This document shows, piece by piece, positions 32,602-40,894 of a stretch of DNA of 64,000 nucleotides. The DNA is from Enhydrobacter aerosaccus. Lineage in GTDB: Bacteria > Pseudomonadota > Alphaproteobacteria > Reyranellales > Reyranellaceae. Within the stretch, counting starts at the first letter, position 1; each line of letters starts with the position of its first letter. The stretch is from contig CAIWTJ010000043.1 in NCBI GenBank assembly GCA_903915535.1, positions 1 to 64,000 on the forward strand, read 5' to 3'. A program made the translations under genes and the position numbers. The notes under the pieces were generated by a model, which made no database searches, was not told where the DNA came from, and saw only the letters and a list, made by a program, of their open reading frames with translations.

Positions 32602-33974
32602 GCCGTCTCGCCGTGCGTGCTCGCTGGGCACTGGTCGAGGGCGAAATCGTCACCGACCGCTGGGTCGTGGCCGAAGGCGACAGGATCGCGGCCATCGTGC
32701 GCGACGAGCCTGCCGCGGACATCGTGATCGACCGGCCCGATCTTTTCGTGCTGCCGGGCTTCATCGACCTGCACAATCACGCCTTCACCGAATCGCTGGT
32801 GCGCGGCCGTTCGGAGGACCTCTCGAAGGAGGGATTCGAGACCAACCTGATCTACGGACTGCTGATGCCGATCGGCAAGCTCGCGATGGATCATCTGTCA
32901 CCCGACGAATGCGAGGCGATCGCCGAGATGGGTCTCATGCAGCTCATGAAGAGCGGCGTCACGACCCTGTTGGAGCCGTTTCGCGCCGGTCTCATCGCCC
33001 CCTACATCAAGGCGGCGACCCGCGCCGGCCTGCGCTTTTATGCGGGTCCCTACCTCTTCTCGACCCCCGACCTCGATATCGGCGCCGACGGCAAGCCCAC
33101 CTACAAGGGCGGCGGGGGCGATGCCGATGCCGCCGCGATCGATCAATGGCGCGCGCTCTATCAGCGCCATCACGGCACCGAGGGCGACCGCATCCGGGTC
33201 ACCCTGGCACCGCACGCGACCGATACCTGTGGGCCCGAGCTGCTGCGCAAGGTGCGCGGCCTCGCCGACGAGCATAAGTGCCTCGCCACCATTCATGTCG
33301 CGCAAAGCCATGACGAGGTGGCCAAAAGCCAGAAGCTCTACGGCCGCACGCCAACCGAATTTCTGGAATGGGTGGGACTGCTGGGCCCCGATGTGCTGCT
33401 GGCGCACTGCCTGTTCTCGACGGACAGTGATCTCGACATCACGCGCCGGCACGACACCACTGTCGTCAGCTGCCCAAGCACCTTTGCCCGCGGTGGCTCG
33501 ACGGCGGCCTTCGGACGCTTCCACGAGCATGGGCTGCGCACGGTCGTCGGTACCGACGGCTATATGCCTGACATGGTGAGCGAATTGCGCACCGCGGGTC
33601 TGGTGTCCAAGCTTGCAGCGCAGGACCCCGGTGTCGCGACGGCCGCGCAGCTGGTCGAGGCGGTAACGACCCAAAGCGCCAAGGCGCTGCAGCGCGACGA
33701 TCTCGGCACGCTGAAGGTCGGTGCCAAGGCCGACCTCGTGGCGGTGGGCCTGGGCGGCGCCCATGTGATCCCGGTGGTCGATCCGCGCAACGCGTTGGTC
33801 TGGCGCGGACAGACGAGCGATGTCTGGGCATCAGCCGTCGACGGCAAGCTGGTGGTGAACGAGGGCCGCTATCTCGCGGGCGACGAAGCGGCGATCGTCG
33901 CAAGGGCAGGGGCGGCGCTGGGCAAGATCGAGGAACTGGCGCGCTCCTCCGGCATCCTCGCGCGGGCGAAGTAG
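32598..33974 (+). CDS. Amidohydrolase family protein (Atz/Trz-type)
   Basis: Metal-dependent hydrolase of 458 residues. FIDLHNHAF supplies the HxH motif near residue 58, IHVAQSHDE is near 230, LLAHCLF near 265, and VVGTDGYMPDM carries the metal Asp near 318. The C-terminal GTLKVGAKADLVAVGLGG strand is typical. It is a paralogue of the amidohydrolase at 13411 in layout, although clearly divergent. The start is GTG 32598, overlapping the GNAT stop by four bases. Hydrolytic deamination or amide cleavage of the product of the monooxygenases is a reasonable expectation. Confidence 0.9.
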   Translation: MSRLAVRARWALVEGEIVTDRWVVAEGDRIAAIVRDEPAADIVIDRPDLFVLPGFIDLHNHAFTESLVRGRSEDLSKEGFETNLIYGLLMPIGKLAMDHLSPDECEAIAEMGLMQLMKSGVTTLLEPFRAGLIAPYIKAATRAGLRFYAGPYLFSTPDLDIGADGKPTYKGGGGDADAAAIDQWRALYQRHHGTEGDRIRVTLAPHATDTCGPELLRKVRGLADEHKCLATIHVAQSHDEVAKSQKLYGRTPTEFLEWVGLLGPDVLLAHCLFSTDSDLDITRRHDTTVVSCPSTFARGGSTAAFGRFHEHGLRTVVGTDGYMPDMVSELRTAGLVSKLAAQDPGVATAAQLVEAVTTQSAKALQRDDLGTLKVGAKADLVAVGLGGAHVIPVVDPRNALVWRGQTSDVWASAVDGKLVVNEGRYLAGDEAAIVARAGAALGKIEELARSSGILARAK

Positions 33975-33976
33975 CG

Positions 33977-34777
33977 ATGGCCGGCACCTTCAAGGCCGTC
34001 CACGCCGACGGCTACAACAAGATCATGGGCCGTTTCAGCGCGACGCTGGCCCAGCAGTTCATCGACTTCACTGGCCATCCGCCGGGCCAGCGCATTCTCG
34101 ATGTCGGCAGCGGCACCGGCAGTCTGTCCTTCGCGCTCGCTGCCCGTGGCGATCACAAGGAGATCGTGGGTGTCGATGTGGGCGAGCCGTTCGTGGCCTT
34201 TGCGCGCGAGCACAACAAGGACCCGCGCACCAGCTTCCGCATCGCCGACGCGACCGCGTTGCCGTTCGAGGACGCCACGTTCGACCGTGCGGTCTCCCAA
34301 CTCGTGCTGCAGTTCCTGCCCGATCCGCTCAAGGCCGTGCGCGAGATGAAGAGGGTCGTGCGGCCCGGCGGCAACGTTGCCGCCTGCATCTGGGACGCCT
34401 ATGGCGGCCAGCCGCACATCCGCATGCTGTGGGACACCGCCGCGACCCTGGGTTTCCTGAAGCAGCACGCCATCATCCGCTCGCTCGGCACCGAAGGCGA
34501 AATCGAAGCAACCTGGCGCGCGGCGGGCCTGGCCGATGTCGTGTCGGGCGAACTCACGATGCGTTTCGTGTTCAAGGATTTTCACGACTACTGGTCGCCC
34601 TATCTCGGTGGCGACGGCCCGCTCGGCGAGATGGTGATGGGGCTCACGCCCGACAACCGCGCGCTGCTCGAGCGCAAGATGCGCGATATCTACTTGAGCA
34701 ACCGCCCGGACGGCCCGCGCTCGTTCCTCTCGGCGGCGTGGATCTGCAAAGGGACAGTGCCCCAGAGCCGTCCTTGA
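33977..34777 (+). CDS. Class I SAM-dependent methyltransferase (UbiE-like)
   Basis: Methyltransferase of 266 residues. Motif I is ILDVGSGTGSLSFALAARG (about 40-58), motif II IVGVDVGEPFVAFA, and motif post-I FRIADATALPFEDATFDRAVSQLVLQFL. A C-terminal substrate domain contains FKDFHDYWSPYLGG. It is the last gene of the operon, two bases after the amidohydrolase gene. The acceptor is not identifiable. Confidence 0.9.
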   Translation: MAGTFKAVHADGYNKIMGRFSATLAQQFIDFTGHPPGQRILDVGSGTGSLSFALAARGDHKEIVGVDVGEPFVAFAREHNKDPRTSFRIADATALPFEDATFDRAVSQLVLQFLPDPLKAVREMKRVVRPGGNVAACIWDAYGGQPHIRMLWDTAATLGFLKQHAIIRSLGTEGEIEATWRAAGLADVVSGELTMRFVFKDFHDYWSPYLGGDGPLGEMVMGLTPDNRALLERKMRDIYLSNRPDGPRSFLSAAWICKGTVPQSRP

Positions 34778-34905
34778 AATGCGCCGCCGCGTCCCAATGT
34801 TGCGGTTCGTCGGGGACCCGGACCCGAGGCGCCGAGACAGTCGCGCCCAAGCGCGGGGGCTTCGGGAGACATTGCACGGTGGGGCAGATCGAGCGAGGTG
34901 GGGGA

Positions 34906-34919
34906 GTTAGCGCAATTAG
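34906..34919 (+). repeat. Direct repeat downstream of the CoA-transferase gene (copy 1)
   Basis: GTTAGCGCAATTAG. A near-identical copy in the same orientation lies upstream of the same gene at 36143-36156 (13 of 14 bases). It also contains AGCGC/GCGCT arms around AATTA. The surrounding gap 34778-34973 is GC-rich and otherwise shows no gene. Confidence 0.5.
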
Positions 34920-34945
34920 CGCTACCCCGCTACCCATCTCACGTT

Positions 34946-34969
34946 CCGTTATTCCCGCTATTTTAACGG
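34946..34969. terminator. Weak hairpin between convergent genes
   Basis: CCGTTA, twelve bases, TAACGG with a TTTT just before the right arm. It could terminate either converging transcript, but the stem is short. Confidence 0.35.
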
Positions 34970-34973
34970 GAGC

Positions 34974-36110
34974 TCATCTCCATTCGCCCAGCACTTCGTC
35001 GGTGTGCTCGCCGAGCTTCGGGGCCGAGCGGGGCGACGTGGGCCGTACGTGATCGAAGGCGATCGGCAGGCCCACGACTTTCGGGCCGCCATCGGGCAAC
35101 TGCTGCACCAGCTTCGACGCGGCCATTTGCTCGCTGGTCGCGACCTCGCCGATGTCGTTGACCGGGCTGCACGGGACGCCGGCTTTTTCAAAGACCTCGA
35201 TCCAGTGCGCGCGCGGCTTCAGCTTCAGCGCGGCGGCGATCATCGGCAGCAACTCGGTCTTGTTGGCGACGCGATGGGCGCTCTTGGCGAACTTGGGATC
35301 GGTTGCCCAGTCGGGGCGGCCGAGCGCCGCGGCACAGCGCGCCCACAGGCGATCGTTGCCGGGCGCCAGGCAGAGCGGATGGTCTGCCGTGTCGAAGGTC
35401 TGGTAGGGCACGATCACCGGGCTGCCGGTGCCGTGACGCTTCGAGACCGTGCCGTTGGCGAGATAGCCGTTCACCTGGCCCTCGACCCAATGCACGGCCG
35501 AGTCAAATAAAGACGTGTCGACCAGGCAGCCCTTGCCGGTCTTGTCGCGCATGCGCAGCGCCGCCAGCGCGCCGATGGTGCAGAACATGCCGGTCGCCTT
35601 GTCGTTGATCGACGCGCCACAGAAAGTGGGCGGATCCTCCGGCCGGCCGGTGACGCTCATCATGCCGCCGTAGGCTTGCAGCAGCGGATCGAAGCCGGGC
35701 TTCATCTTGAGCGGCCCTTCGTAACCGAACGCCCAGATCGAGCAGTAGATCAGCCGCGGATGGCGCTTCAGCATCTCCTCGGGGCCGATGCCGATCTCGT
35801 GGACGACGCCCGGCCGCAAATTCTGGATCAGGATGTCGGCGGTGGCACAGAGCTTGTTGAGCTTCTCGATGTCGCCGGCCTCCTTGAGGTCGAGCGCCAC
35901 CGAGCGCTTATTGCGGTTCTGCGAATAGAAGTAGAGCGAGGTGACGCCGTCGGGCCCGAACGGAGGCCCCCAGATGCGCGCGTCGTCGCCGCCGTCGGGT
36001 TTCTCGATCTTGATCACGTCGGCGCCCATGTCGGCCAGCAGGACGCCCGCCAGCGGCCCCGCCAGCGCCTGGCCCACCTCGATCACGCGAATTCCTTCGA
36101 GCGGCAACAT
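34974..36110 (-). CDS. Class III CoA transferase (CaiB/BaiF family)
   Basis: Protein of 378 residues that would move CoA between carboxylic acids. The N-terminal stretch LEGIRVIEVGQALAGPLAGVLLADMGADVIKIEKPDGGD is diagnostic. The aspartate expected to form the acyl-anhydride is in PGFDPLLQAYGG (Asp141). The C-terminal part has VPCSPVNDIGEV and RSAPKLGEHTDEVL. It stands alone on the minus strand between converging and diverging neighbours and is bracketed by two copies of a 14-base direct repeat. The substrate is unknown. Confidence 0.93.
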   Translation of the reverse strand: MLPLEGIRVIEVGQALAGPLAGVLLADMGADVIKIEKPDGGDDARIWGPPFGPDGVTSLYFYSQNRNKRSVALDLKEAGDIEKLNKLCATADILIQNLRPGVVHEIGIGPEEMLKRHPRLIYCSIWAFGYEGPLKMKPGFDPLLQAYGGMMSVTGRPEDPPTFCGASINDKATGMFCTIGALAALRMRDKTGKGCLVDTSLFDSAVHWVEGQVNGYLANGTVSKRHGTGSPVIVPYQTFDTADHPLCLAPGNDRLWARCAAALGRPDWATDPKFAKSAHRVANKTELLPMIAAALKLKPRAHWIEVFEKAGVPCSPVNDIGEVATSEQMAASKLVQQLPDGGPKVVGLPIAFDHVRPTSPRSAPKLGEHTDEVLGEWR

Positions 36111-36142
36111 CGTCGATTCCTCTCGTTACTTGCCCCGAGAGG

Positions 36143-36156
36143 GTTAGCGCATTTAG
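36143..36156 (+). repeat. Direct repeat upstream of the CoA-transferase gene (copy 2)
   Basis: GTTAGCGCATTTAG, one base different from the copy at 34906-34919. It lies in the 69-base gap between the divergent CoA transferase and methyltransferase genes, so it could also be a regulator site. Confidence 0.5.
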
Positions 36157-36179
36157 GCTTGGCTGGGGGGAATTTCCGC

Positions 36180-36995
36180 ATGAGCGACTTCAAAGGTTTG
36201 GACAGCGCGAGCTGGCGCGCCGCCGACGCCTCCGCCGATGTGGCGGCGCGCTATCTCGAGGTCATGACCAAGGTACTGGCCGAGCAGAAACGCCAGACCG
36301 TCGACAATCTTCACCTCGGTCCGGGAAAGTCGGCGATCGAGATTGGCTGCGGCCTGGGCCGCGAGTCCGAGGCGATGGCGGCCCAGGTCGGACCGACGGG
36401 GCGGGTCGTGGGCCTCGACGCCAGCCGAGAGCTGATCGCGCAGGCGATCGCGCGCACCCAATCGCTCGGCCTGCCGCTCGTCTACCAGGTGGGCGACGCC
36501 CACGCACTCGACTTCCCGGACAATTCGTTCGACGGCGCGCGCGCCGAGCGCGTTCTTCAGCATCTCGCCGATCCGGCCCAGGCGCTCGCGGAGCTGGTGC
36601 GGGTGGTGAAGCCCGGCGGCCGCCTCTCGTTTCTCGAGCCCGACTGGGAAAGCGTGAGCGTGGGCGGCGTCGACGTCGAAGTGACGCGAGCGGTCGTTCG
36701 ATACAAGACCGACGTGCTGGTCACCAATGGCACGGTCGGGCGCGATCTGCGCCGTTTGCTGGTCGAGGCAGGCTGCGTCGACGTGGCAATCGAGATGGGC
36801 GCGGTGACCTTCGGCCAGTTTCCGTTGGCCGCCAGTGTCATGTCGCTGCGCCAGAGCCTCGACGGCGCGCGCGAGAAGGGCTGGGTGACGCAGACCGCCG
36901 CTGACGCCTGGTGGGCGGAGCTGGAAGAGCAGGAGCGCGGAGGAAAGTTCCTCGGCTACATGTGCGGCACGCTGGCAGCAGCGCGGGTGGCGTGA
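36180..36995 (+). CDS. Class I SAM-dependent methyltransferase
   Basis: Methyltransferase of 271 residues. Motif I is AIEIGCGLGRESEAMAAQVG (about 52-71), then VVGLDASRELIAQA, VGDAHALDFPDNSFDGARAERVLQHL and VVKPGGRLSFLEPDW. ATG 36180 is preceded by a GGGGGGAA ribosome site and gives a normal length; a much longer in-frame opening upstream is antisense to the CoA transferase gene. The acceptor is unknown. Confidence 0.9.
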   Translation: MSDFKGLDSASWRAADASADVAARYLEVMTKVLAEQKRQTVDNLHLGPGKSAIEIGCGLGRESEAMAAQVGPTGRVVGLDASRELIAQAIARTQSLGLPLVYQVGDAHALDFPDNSFDGARAERVLQHLADPAQALAELVRVVKPGGRLSFLEPDWESVSVGGVDVEVTRAVVRYKTDVLVTNGTVGRDLRRLLVEAGCVDVAIEMGAVTFGQFPLAASVMSLRQSLDGAREKGWVTQTAADAWWAELEEQERGGKFLGYMCGTLAAARVA

Positions 36996-37013
36996 TCGCG
37001 CTATAGTGAGAAC

Positions 37014-37853
37014 ATGATCTCACGCCGAAGGACGCTCGTCGGACTTGCTGGCCTATCGATGCCGGCCCTCGCCGGATGCGGCAGCCGCCAACCCGCACCG
37101 CGCTCAGATGTCTATATATCATCCGCCGCCGAGCCCCCACGAGCCGGCGTGGCCGGGATCGATGCCGTGATCGACATCAGTCACAACGTGACCGTCAGCG
37201 ATTTCAACGCCGTGCGCCGAAACGGCAACATCCTGGGCGTCATTCACAAATCGACCGAGGGCGGCGACTGGGTCGATCCGTCCTACGCCGTGCGTCGACA
37301 CCAGGCCGAAGCGGCGGGACTGCTGTGGGGTGCCTATCACTTCGGTACGCGCCAATACTCCGGCGAGCGGCAGGCCGCGGCGTTTCTGGCGGCGGTGCGG
37401 CCGGGACCGAACACGGTGCTGGCGCTCGATTTCGAGCCCAACGATCACAATCCGCGCAACACCATGACCTTGGCGCAGGCCGAGCAGTTTGTGCGTACGG
37501 TTCAGCAGGCGACGGGCCGGCTGCCGCTCCTTTACACGCATCCCAACTGGGCGAACGGCGGACGCACCGGCCGGGCGCGTCTTAGCCTCGGCAAGCCGAT
37601 CGATGCCGGCTCGATCCTGGCGCGCTGCGAATTGTGGCTCGCTGACTATCGCGAACAGCCCGAAACGCCGATGGCGTGGCAGGGACGAGGCTGGCGGATG
37701 TGGCAGTACGCCGGCGACGACACCGAGGACAAGGCGGCGTACGGCACCGTTCCGAAGTCCATCCCAGGCGTGAGCCACAGCGACCGCAATATCTTCGCGG
37801 GTGACGCCAATGCGCTCTACCGGTTCTGGAAGAGCGGCGGCGTCTCGGTCTAG
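37014..37853 (+). CDS. Glycoside hydrolase family 25 lipoprotein (lysozyme-like)
   Basis: Predicted lipoprotein of 279 residues. A leader RRRTLVGLAGLSMPALAGC ends in lipobox LAGC (Cys22), with arginines suggesting a Tat-like signal. The GH25 barrel has IDAVIDISHNVTVSDF, GVIHKSTEGGDWVDPSY and the catalytic DxE in VLALDFEPN (about residues 141-149). WLADYRE and WRMWQYAGD follow. It should cleave the glycan strands of peptidoglycan, or act on another polymer, at the cell envelope. The ATG lies 18 bases after the methyltransferase stop. Confidence 0.92.
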   Translation: MISRRRTLVGLAGLSMPALAGCGSRQPAPRSDVYISSAAEPPRAGVAGIDAVIDISHNVTVSDFNAVRRNGNILGVIHKSTEGGDWVDPSYAVRRHQAEAAGLLWGAYHFGTRQYSGERQAAAFLAAVRPGPNTVLALDFEPNDHNPRNTMTLAQAEQFVRTVQQATGRLPLLYTHPNWANGGRTGRARLSLGKPIDAGSILARCELWLADYREQPETPMAWQGRGWRMWQYAGDDTEDKAAYGTVPKSIPGVSHSDRNIFAGDANALYRFWKSGGVSV

Positions 37854-37899
37854 TCGACGAGTCGGCACCAAGTCGGGCACACTCCTCACCGCAGGTATT

Positions 37900-37909
37900 G
37901 GAGGGGAGG
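37900..37909 (+). promoter_or_regulatory. Strong ribosome-binding site that fixes a TTG start
   Basis: GGAGGGGAGG lies five bases before TTG 37915. No ATG or GTG with comparable context exists nearby in this frame. Confidence 0.7.
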
Positions 37910-37914
37910 CGACA

Positions 37915-38781
37915 TTGAGCACGGACACCTTGGCGGCCAGGTACAATCCCGCAGCCAAATTCGATCTCGTCGTCACCGAGGTCGAATTCCGGCGCAACAG
38001 CGCGGGCCGCATGCTGGTGGCCCGGATCTACCAGCCCCAGGGGCCTGGACCGTTCCCGACCGTGCTCGACCTGCACGGCGGCGGCTGGAACCGCAAGGAT
38101 CGCCTGGCCGAACAGCCGATGGATCGCGCCCTGGCCGCCAGCGGCCTGCTGGTCGTGGCCGTCGATCTCACTCTGGCCGGCGAGGCGCCGTATCCCGCCT
38201 GCGTTCAGGACGCGAACTACGCCGTGCGATGGCTGAAGGCGAATGCCGCGAAATGGAACGGCGACATCTCCAAGCTCGGGGTCTTCGGCTCCTCGAGCGG
38301 CGGGCATGTGGCCGAACTGCTGGCGATGCGGCCGCACGATCCGCGCTATACCGCCATTCCGTTCGCGGCCGCGCCGCACCTCGATGCCACCGTTGCCTAC
38401 GTCGCCATGCGCTCGCCGGTCAGCAACACCTCGGAGCGCCACGACAACGCGGTGCGACGCAAGAACGAGGCGATGATCAAGAACAGCCAGACTTTCTTCC
38501 GGCCATGGGAGGCGATCCACGAGGGCAATCCGCAAGAAATTCTCGACCGCAAGGAGAAGGTCACGCTGGTGCCGATCCTGATCATGCAGGGCGCTCTCGA
38601 CGACAACGTGCTGCCGTCGATGCAGGAGCATTTCGCGAAGAGCTATAGAGCGGCCGGCGGCGACTGCACCTATCTGGCGTTCGAGAATTCGGTCCACGAA
38701 TGGACCGCGGAGCCCGGACCGCAGACCGACAAGGCGCACGAGACCGCCAGGCAATTCATCGCGCGCCAGCTGAACGGCTGA
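37915..38781 (+). CDS. Alpha/beta hydrolase (esterase/lipase, HSL-like)
   Basis: Esterase of 288 residues with the hormone-sensitive-lipase-type oxyanion motif LDLHGGGWN, nucleophile elbow GSSSGGH, and likely Asp and His in GALDDNVLP and ENSVHEW. Many family members hydrolyse short acyl or aryl esters. I set the start at TTG 37915 because of the strong ribosome site. The frame is open further upstream to an ATG at 37801, but that would overlap the GH25 gene by 53 bases. Confidence 0.88.
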   Translation: MSTDTLAARYNPAAKFDLVVTEVEFRRNSAGRMLVARIYQPQGPGPFPTVLDLHGGGWNRKDRLAEQPMDRALAASGLLVVAVDLTLAGEAPYPACVQDANYAVRWLKANAAKWNGDISKLGVFGSSSGGHVAELLAMRPHDPRYTAIPFAAAPHLDATVAYVAMRSPVSNTSERHDNAVRRKNEAMIKNSQTFFRPWEAIHEGNPQEILDRKEKVTLVPILIMQGALDDNVLPSMQEHFAKSYRAAGGDCTYLAFENSVHEWTAEPGPQTDKAHETARQFIARQLNG

Positions 38782-38789
38782 TCGAAAGC

Positions 38790-39887
38790 ATGCCCGCCGC
38801 TCCGCTGCGTATCACGGCCGATCATCTCGAGAGTTTCGCCATCGGCGCCTGGATCTTGGGGACCGGGGGCGGGGGCGATCCCTACTTCAGCCTGCTCGAA
38901 GCACGCAAGCACTGGGCCGAGGGGAAGTCCGTCGAGCTGATCGACCCGCTGTCGCTGGCAGACGACGACCTGATCGCGTGCGTGGGCCAGATGGGTGCAC
39001 CCATTGTCATGCAGGAGAGGCTGTGCGACGGGCCGGTGATCGCCGCCACCATCGCCATGATGGAGAAGCACCTCGGCCGGAAGTTCAAGGCGATCATGCT
39101 GTGGGAGGTGGGCGGCAACAACGGCTTCCAGGCCTTCCTCGCGGGCGCACTGCTGGGACTGCCGGTCGTCGATTGCGACGCGATGGGCCGCGCCTTTCCC
39201 CAGGCCGACATGACGACCTTCGCGATCTCGGACTTCAGCGCCGCGCCGTGGACCATGGTCGACCCGCGCGGCAACAGCGTGGTTTTCACCGAGGCGATCG
39301 ACTGGAGCTGGATGGAGCGCATGACGCGCCGCGTGTGCACGGTGCTCGGCTCGGTCGCCGCCACATGCAAGGTGCCGCGGCTGGGTCATGAGGTGAAGTC
39401 GGGGACGTGCCTCTATACGGCCAGCAAGGCGATGCGCATCGGCCGTACCGTGCAGGCGGCGCGCAAGGTGCACGCGGATCCCGTCGCGGCCGTGGTCGAG
39501 GCCGAGAACGGCCTGCTGCTGTTTCAGGGCAAGGTGACGGACGTGATGCGCCGTACCACCGAGGGGTGGCTGCGCGGGACCGTGCAGCTCGACGGCCTCG
39601 ACGCCAATCGTGGCGAGGGCTTCCGTCTCGATTTCCAGAACGAATGGTCGATCGGTTGGCAGAACGACGAGGTCAAGGTCACGGTGCCGGACCTGATCTG
39701 CGTCCTCGACACGGATTCAGGGGAGGCGATCGGCACCGAGACGATCCGCTACGGCCAGAGGGTGACCGTGATCGCGCTGCCGGCGCCCGCCATCCTGATG
39801 TCCCCCAAGGGGCTGAAGCATGTTGGCCCGCGCGCCTTCGGCTACGACCTCGACTTCAAGTCGATCTTCCCCGAGACGCTGCGCTGA
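38790..39887 (+). CDS. DUF917 family protein (S-methyl-thiohydantoin desulfurase family)
   Basis: Protein of 365 residues with the DUF917 hallmarks LESFAIGAWILGTGGGGDPYFS at the N-terminus, LIACVGQMGAPIVMQERL, MLWEVGGNNG and VVDCDAMGRAFPQ. The Pfam family is now named after S-methyl-thiohydantoin desulfurase, and members often lie next to hydantoinase genes. A hydantoin-related role fits the theme of the window but is unproven here. ATG 38790 has only a weak ribosome site. The last 12 codons (DFKSIF...) form part of the inverted and direct repeat at 39852-39919. Confidence 0.88.
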   Translation: MPAAPLRITADHLESFAIGAWILGTGGGGDPYFSLLEARKHWAEGKSVELIDPLSLADDDLIACVGQMGAPIVMQERLCDGPVIAATIAMMEKHLGRKFKAIMLWEVGGNNGFQAFLAGALLGLPVVDCDAMGRAFPQADMTTFAISDFSAAPWTMVDPRGNSVVFTEAIDWSWMERMTRRVCTVLGSVAATCKVPRLGHEVKSGTCLYTASKAMRIGRTVQAARKVHADPVAAVVEAENGLLLFQGKVTDVMRRTTEGWLRGTVQLDGLDANRGEGFRLDFQNEWSIGWQNDEVKVTVPDLICVLDTDSGEAIGTETIRYGQRVTVIALPAPAILMSPKGLKHVGPRAFGYDLDFKSIFPETLR

Positions 39888-39919
39888 CTGGCGGAAGATC
39901 GACTTGAAGTCGATCTTCC
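39852..39919. repeat. Three-armed repeat with two alternative hairpins
   Basis: Arm A (39852-39870) and arm A' (39893-39911) are perfect 19-base inverted repeats. Arm A'' (39901-39919) is a direct copy of A with one change (C to G), overlaps A', and pairs back on it as an 11-bp stem with a 5-base loop. A lies inside the end of the DUF917 gene; A' and A'' lie in the 37-base gap before the convergent reductase gene. It may be a bidirectional terminator formed by a small local duplication. Confidence 0.8.
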
Positions 39920-39924
39920 CCGAA

Positions 39925-40836
39925 TCAGCCGAGCTGCTCCACGTACTGGATCATGCGGGCGCGCATCTTCTCGTCGGGCAACCGGCCGCGTGCCGCACCC
40001 AGATTGTCGATCATATGCTCGGGCTTGCCGGTTCCCGGGATCGCCGCCGTGACCGCGGGATGGCCGAGGATGAACTTCAGGAAGAACTGGCCCCAGCTCG
40101 CGCAGTCGAACTCGGCGGCCCAGTCGGGTAGTGGCTTGCCCAGCGCCGCCCGGAACAGGCGCCCGCGGCCGAACGGCAGCGCCACCAGTACGGCTGTACC
40201 CGAGTCGCGCGCGGTCGGCAGCAGCCGTTCCTCCGCCTTGCGATTGTCGAGTGCATAGTCGATCTCGAGGAAGTCGGGCCGGGCGCGGCGCACGATCGCC
40301 TCGGTCGCCGCATAGTCGCGCTCGAAAGTGGTCGAGATGCCGGTGTAACGGCACAGACCCTTGGCCTTCAGCGCATTGATGCCGCCCATGTCCTGGTCGG
40401 CCTTCTTCGTGTTGTGAAGCTGCAGCAGGTCAACCTTGTCGGTCTTCAGCCGTTGCAGGCAGGCCTGCGCCTCGGCCTCTTCGCCACCCGGCCGATATTC
40501 CTCGAGTTTGGTCGAGATGAAGACACGTGACCTGAGAGCCGTCTCGGTGAGGATCTCGCCCACGAAACCTTCGGCTGCGCCATAGGAAGGGGCGGTATCG
40601 ATCAGAGTGCCGCCACCATCGACGAGGGCGCGCACCACGCTGACGGCGCCGGCGCGCTGCGGCGAGTTTGCCGCGGCGTTGAAGACAACCGCGGTGCCGA
40701 GGCCGACCACCGGCATTGTCTCGCCGGACCCCTGCGGGATCGGGCGCTTGATCAGGGGCGTCTGTGCCTGGGCCACGAGCGGTGCCGTCATGGCGACTGC
40801 AAGCCCGGCTGTGAACGTGCGGCGTGAAAGGCTCAT
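39925..40836 (-). CDS. Aldo/keto reductase with a Tat signal
   Basis: Protein of 303 residues. The leader MSLSRRTFTAGLAVAMTAPL has a canonical twin-arginine motif (SRRTF) and ends near AQAQT. The AKR barrel follows: GLGTAVVF, ALVDGGGTLIDTAPSYGAAEGFVGE with the catalytic Asp and Tyr, and VDLLQLHNTK where the usual active-site His region lies. IPGTGKPEHMIDNL follows near the nicotinamide phosphate site. Export of a folded, cofactor-loaded reductase is the simplest reading. ATG 40836 with GAGG upstream is preferred to one at 40896. It is divergent from the gamma-glutamyltransferase gene with 58 bases between starts. Confidence 0.9.
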   Translation of the reverse strand: MSLSRRTFTAGLAVAMTAPLVAQAQTPLIKRPIPQGSGETMPVVGLGTAVVFNAAANSPQRAGAVSVVRALVDGGGTLIDTAPSYGAAEGFVGEILTETALRSRVFISTKLEEYRPGGEEAEAQACLQRLKTDKVDLLQLHNTKKADQDMGGINALKAKGLCRYTGISTTFERDYAATEAIVRRARPDFLEIDYALDNRKAEERLLPTARDSGTAVLVALPFGRGRLFRAALGKPLPDWAAEFDCASWGQFFLKFILGHPAVTAAIPGTGKPEHMIDNLGAARGRLPDEKMRARMIQYVEQLG

Positions 40837-40894
40837 GGCCTCGATATTGTTTTCCTGGCTGTCCACTGTCGAGGCGTTTTGGCAGGATGGACGC

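Noticed and set aside
34778-34973. GC-rich gap with GGTTCG-like and GGGACC stretches, considered as a tRNA or a small RNA gene
   Set aside because: No cloverleaf with acceptor, anticodon and T arms can be drawn, and no promoter-terminator pair is clear.
37801-37914. An ATG 37801 start for the esterase
   Set aside because: It would overlap the GH25 gene by 53 bases and lacks a ribosome site, whereas TTG 37915 has a very strong one.
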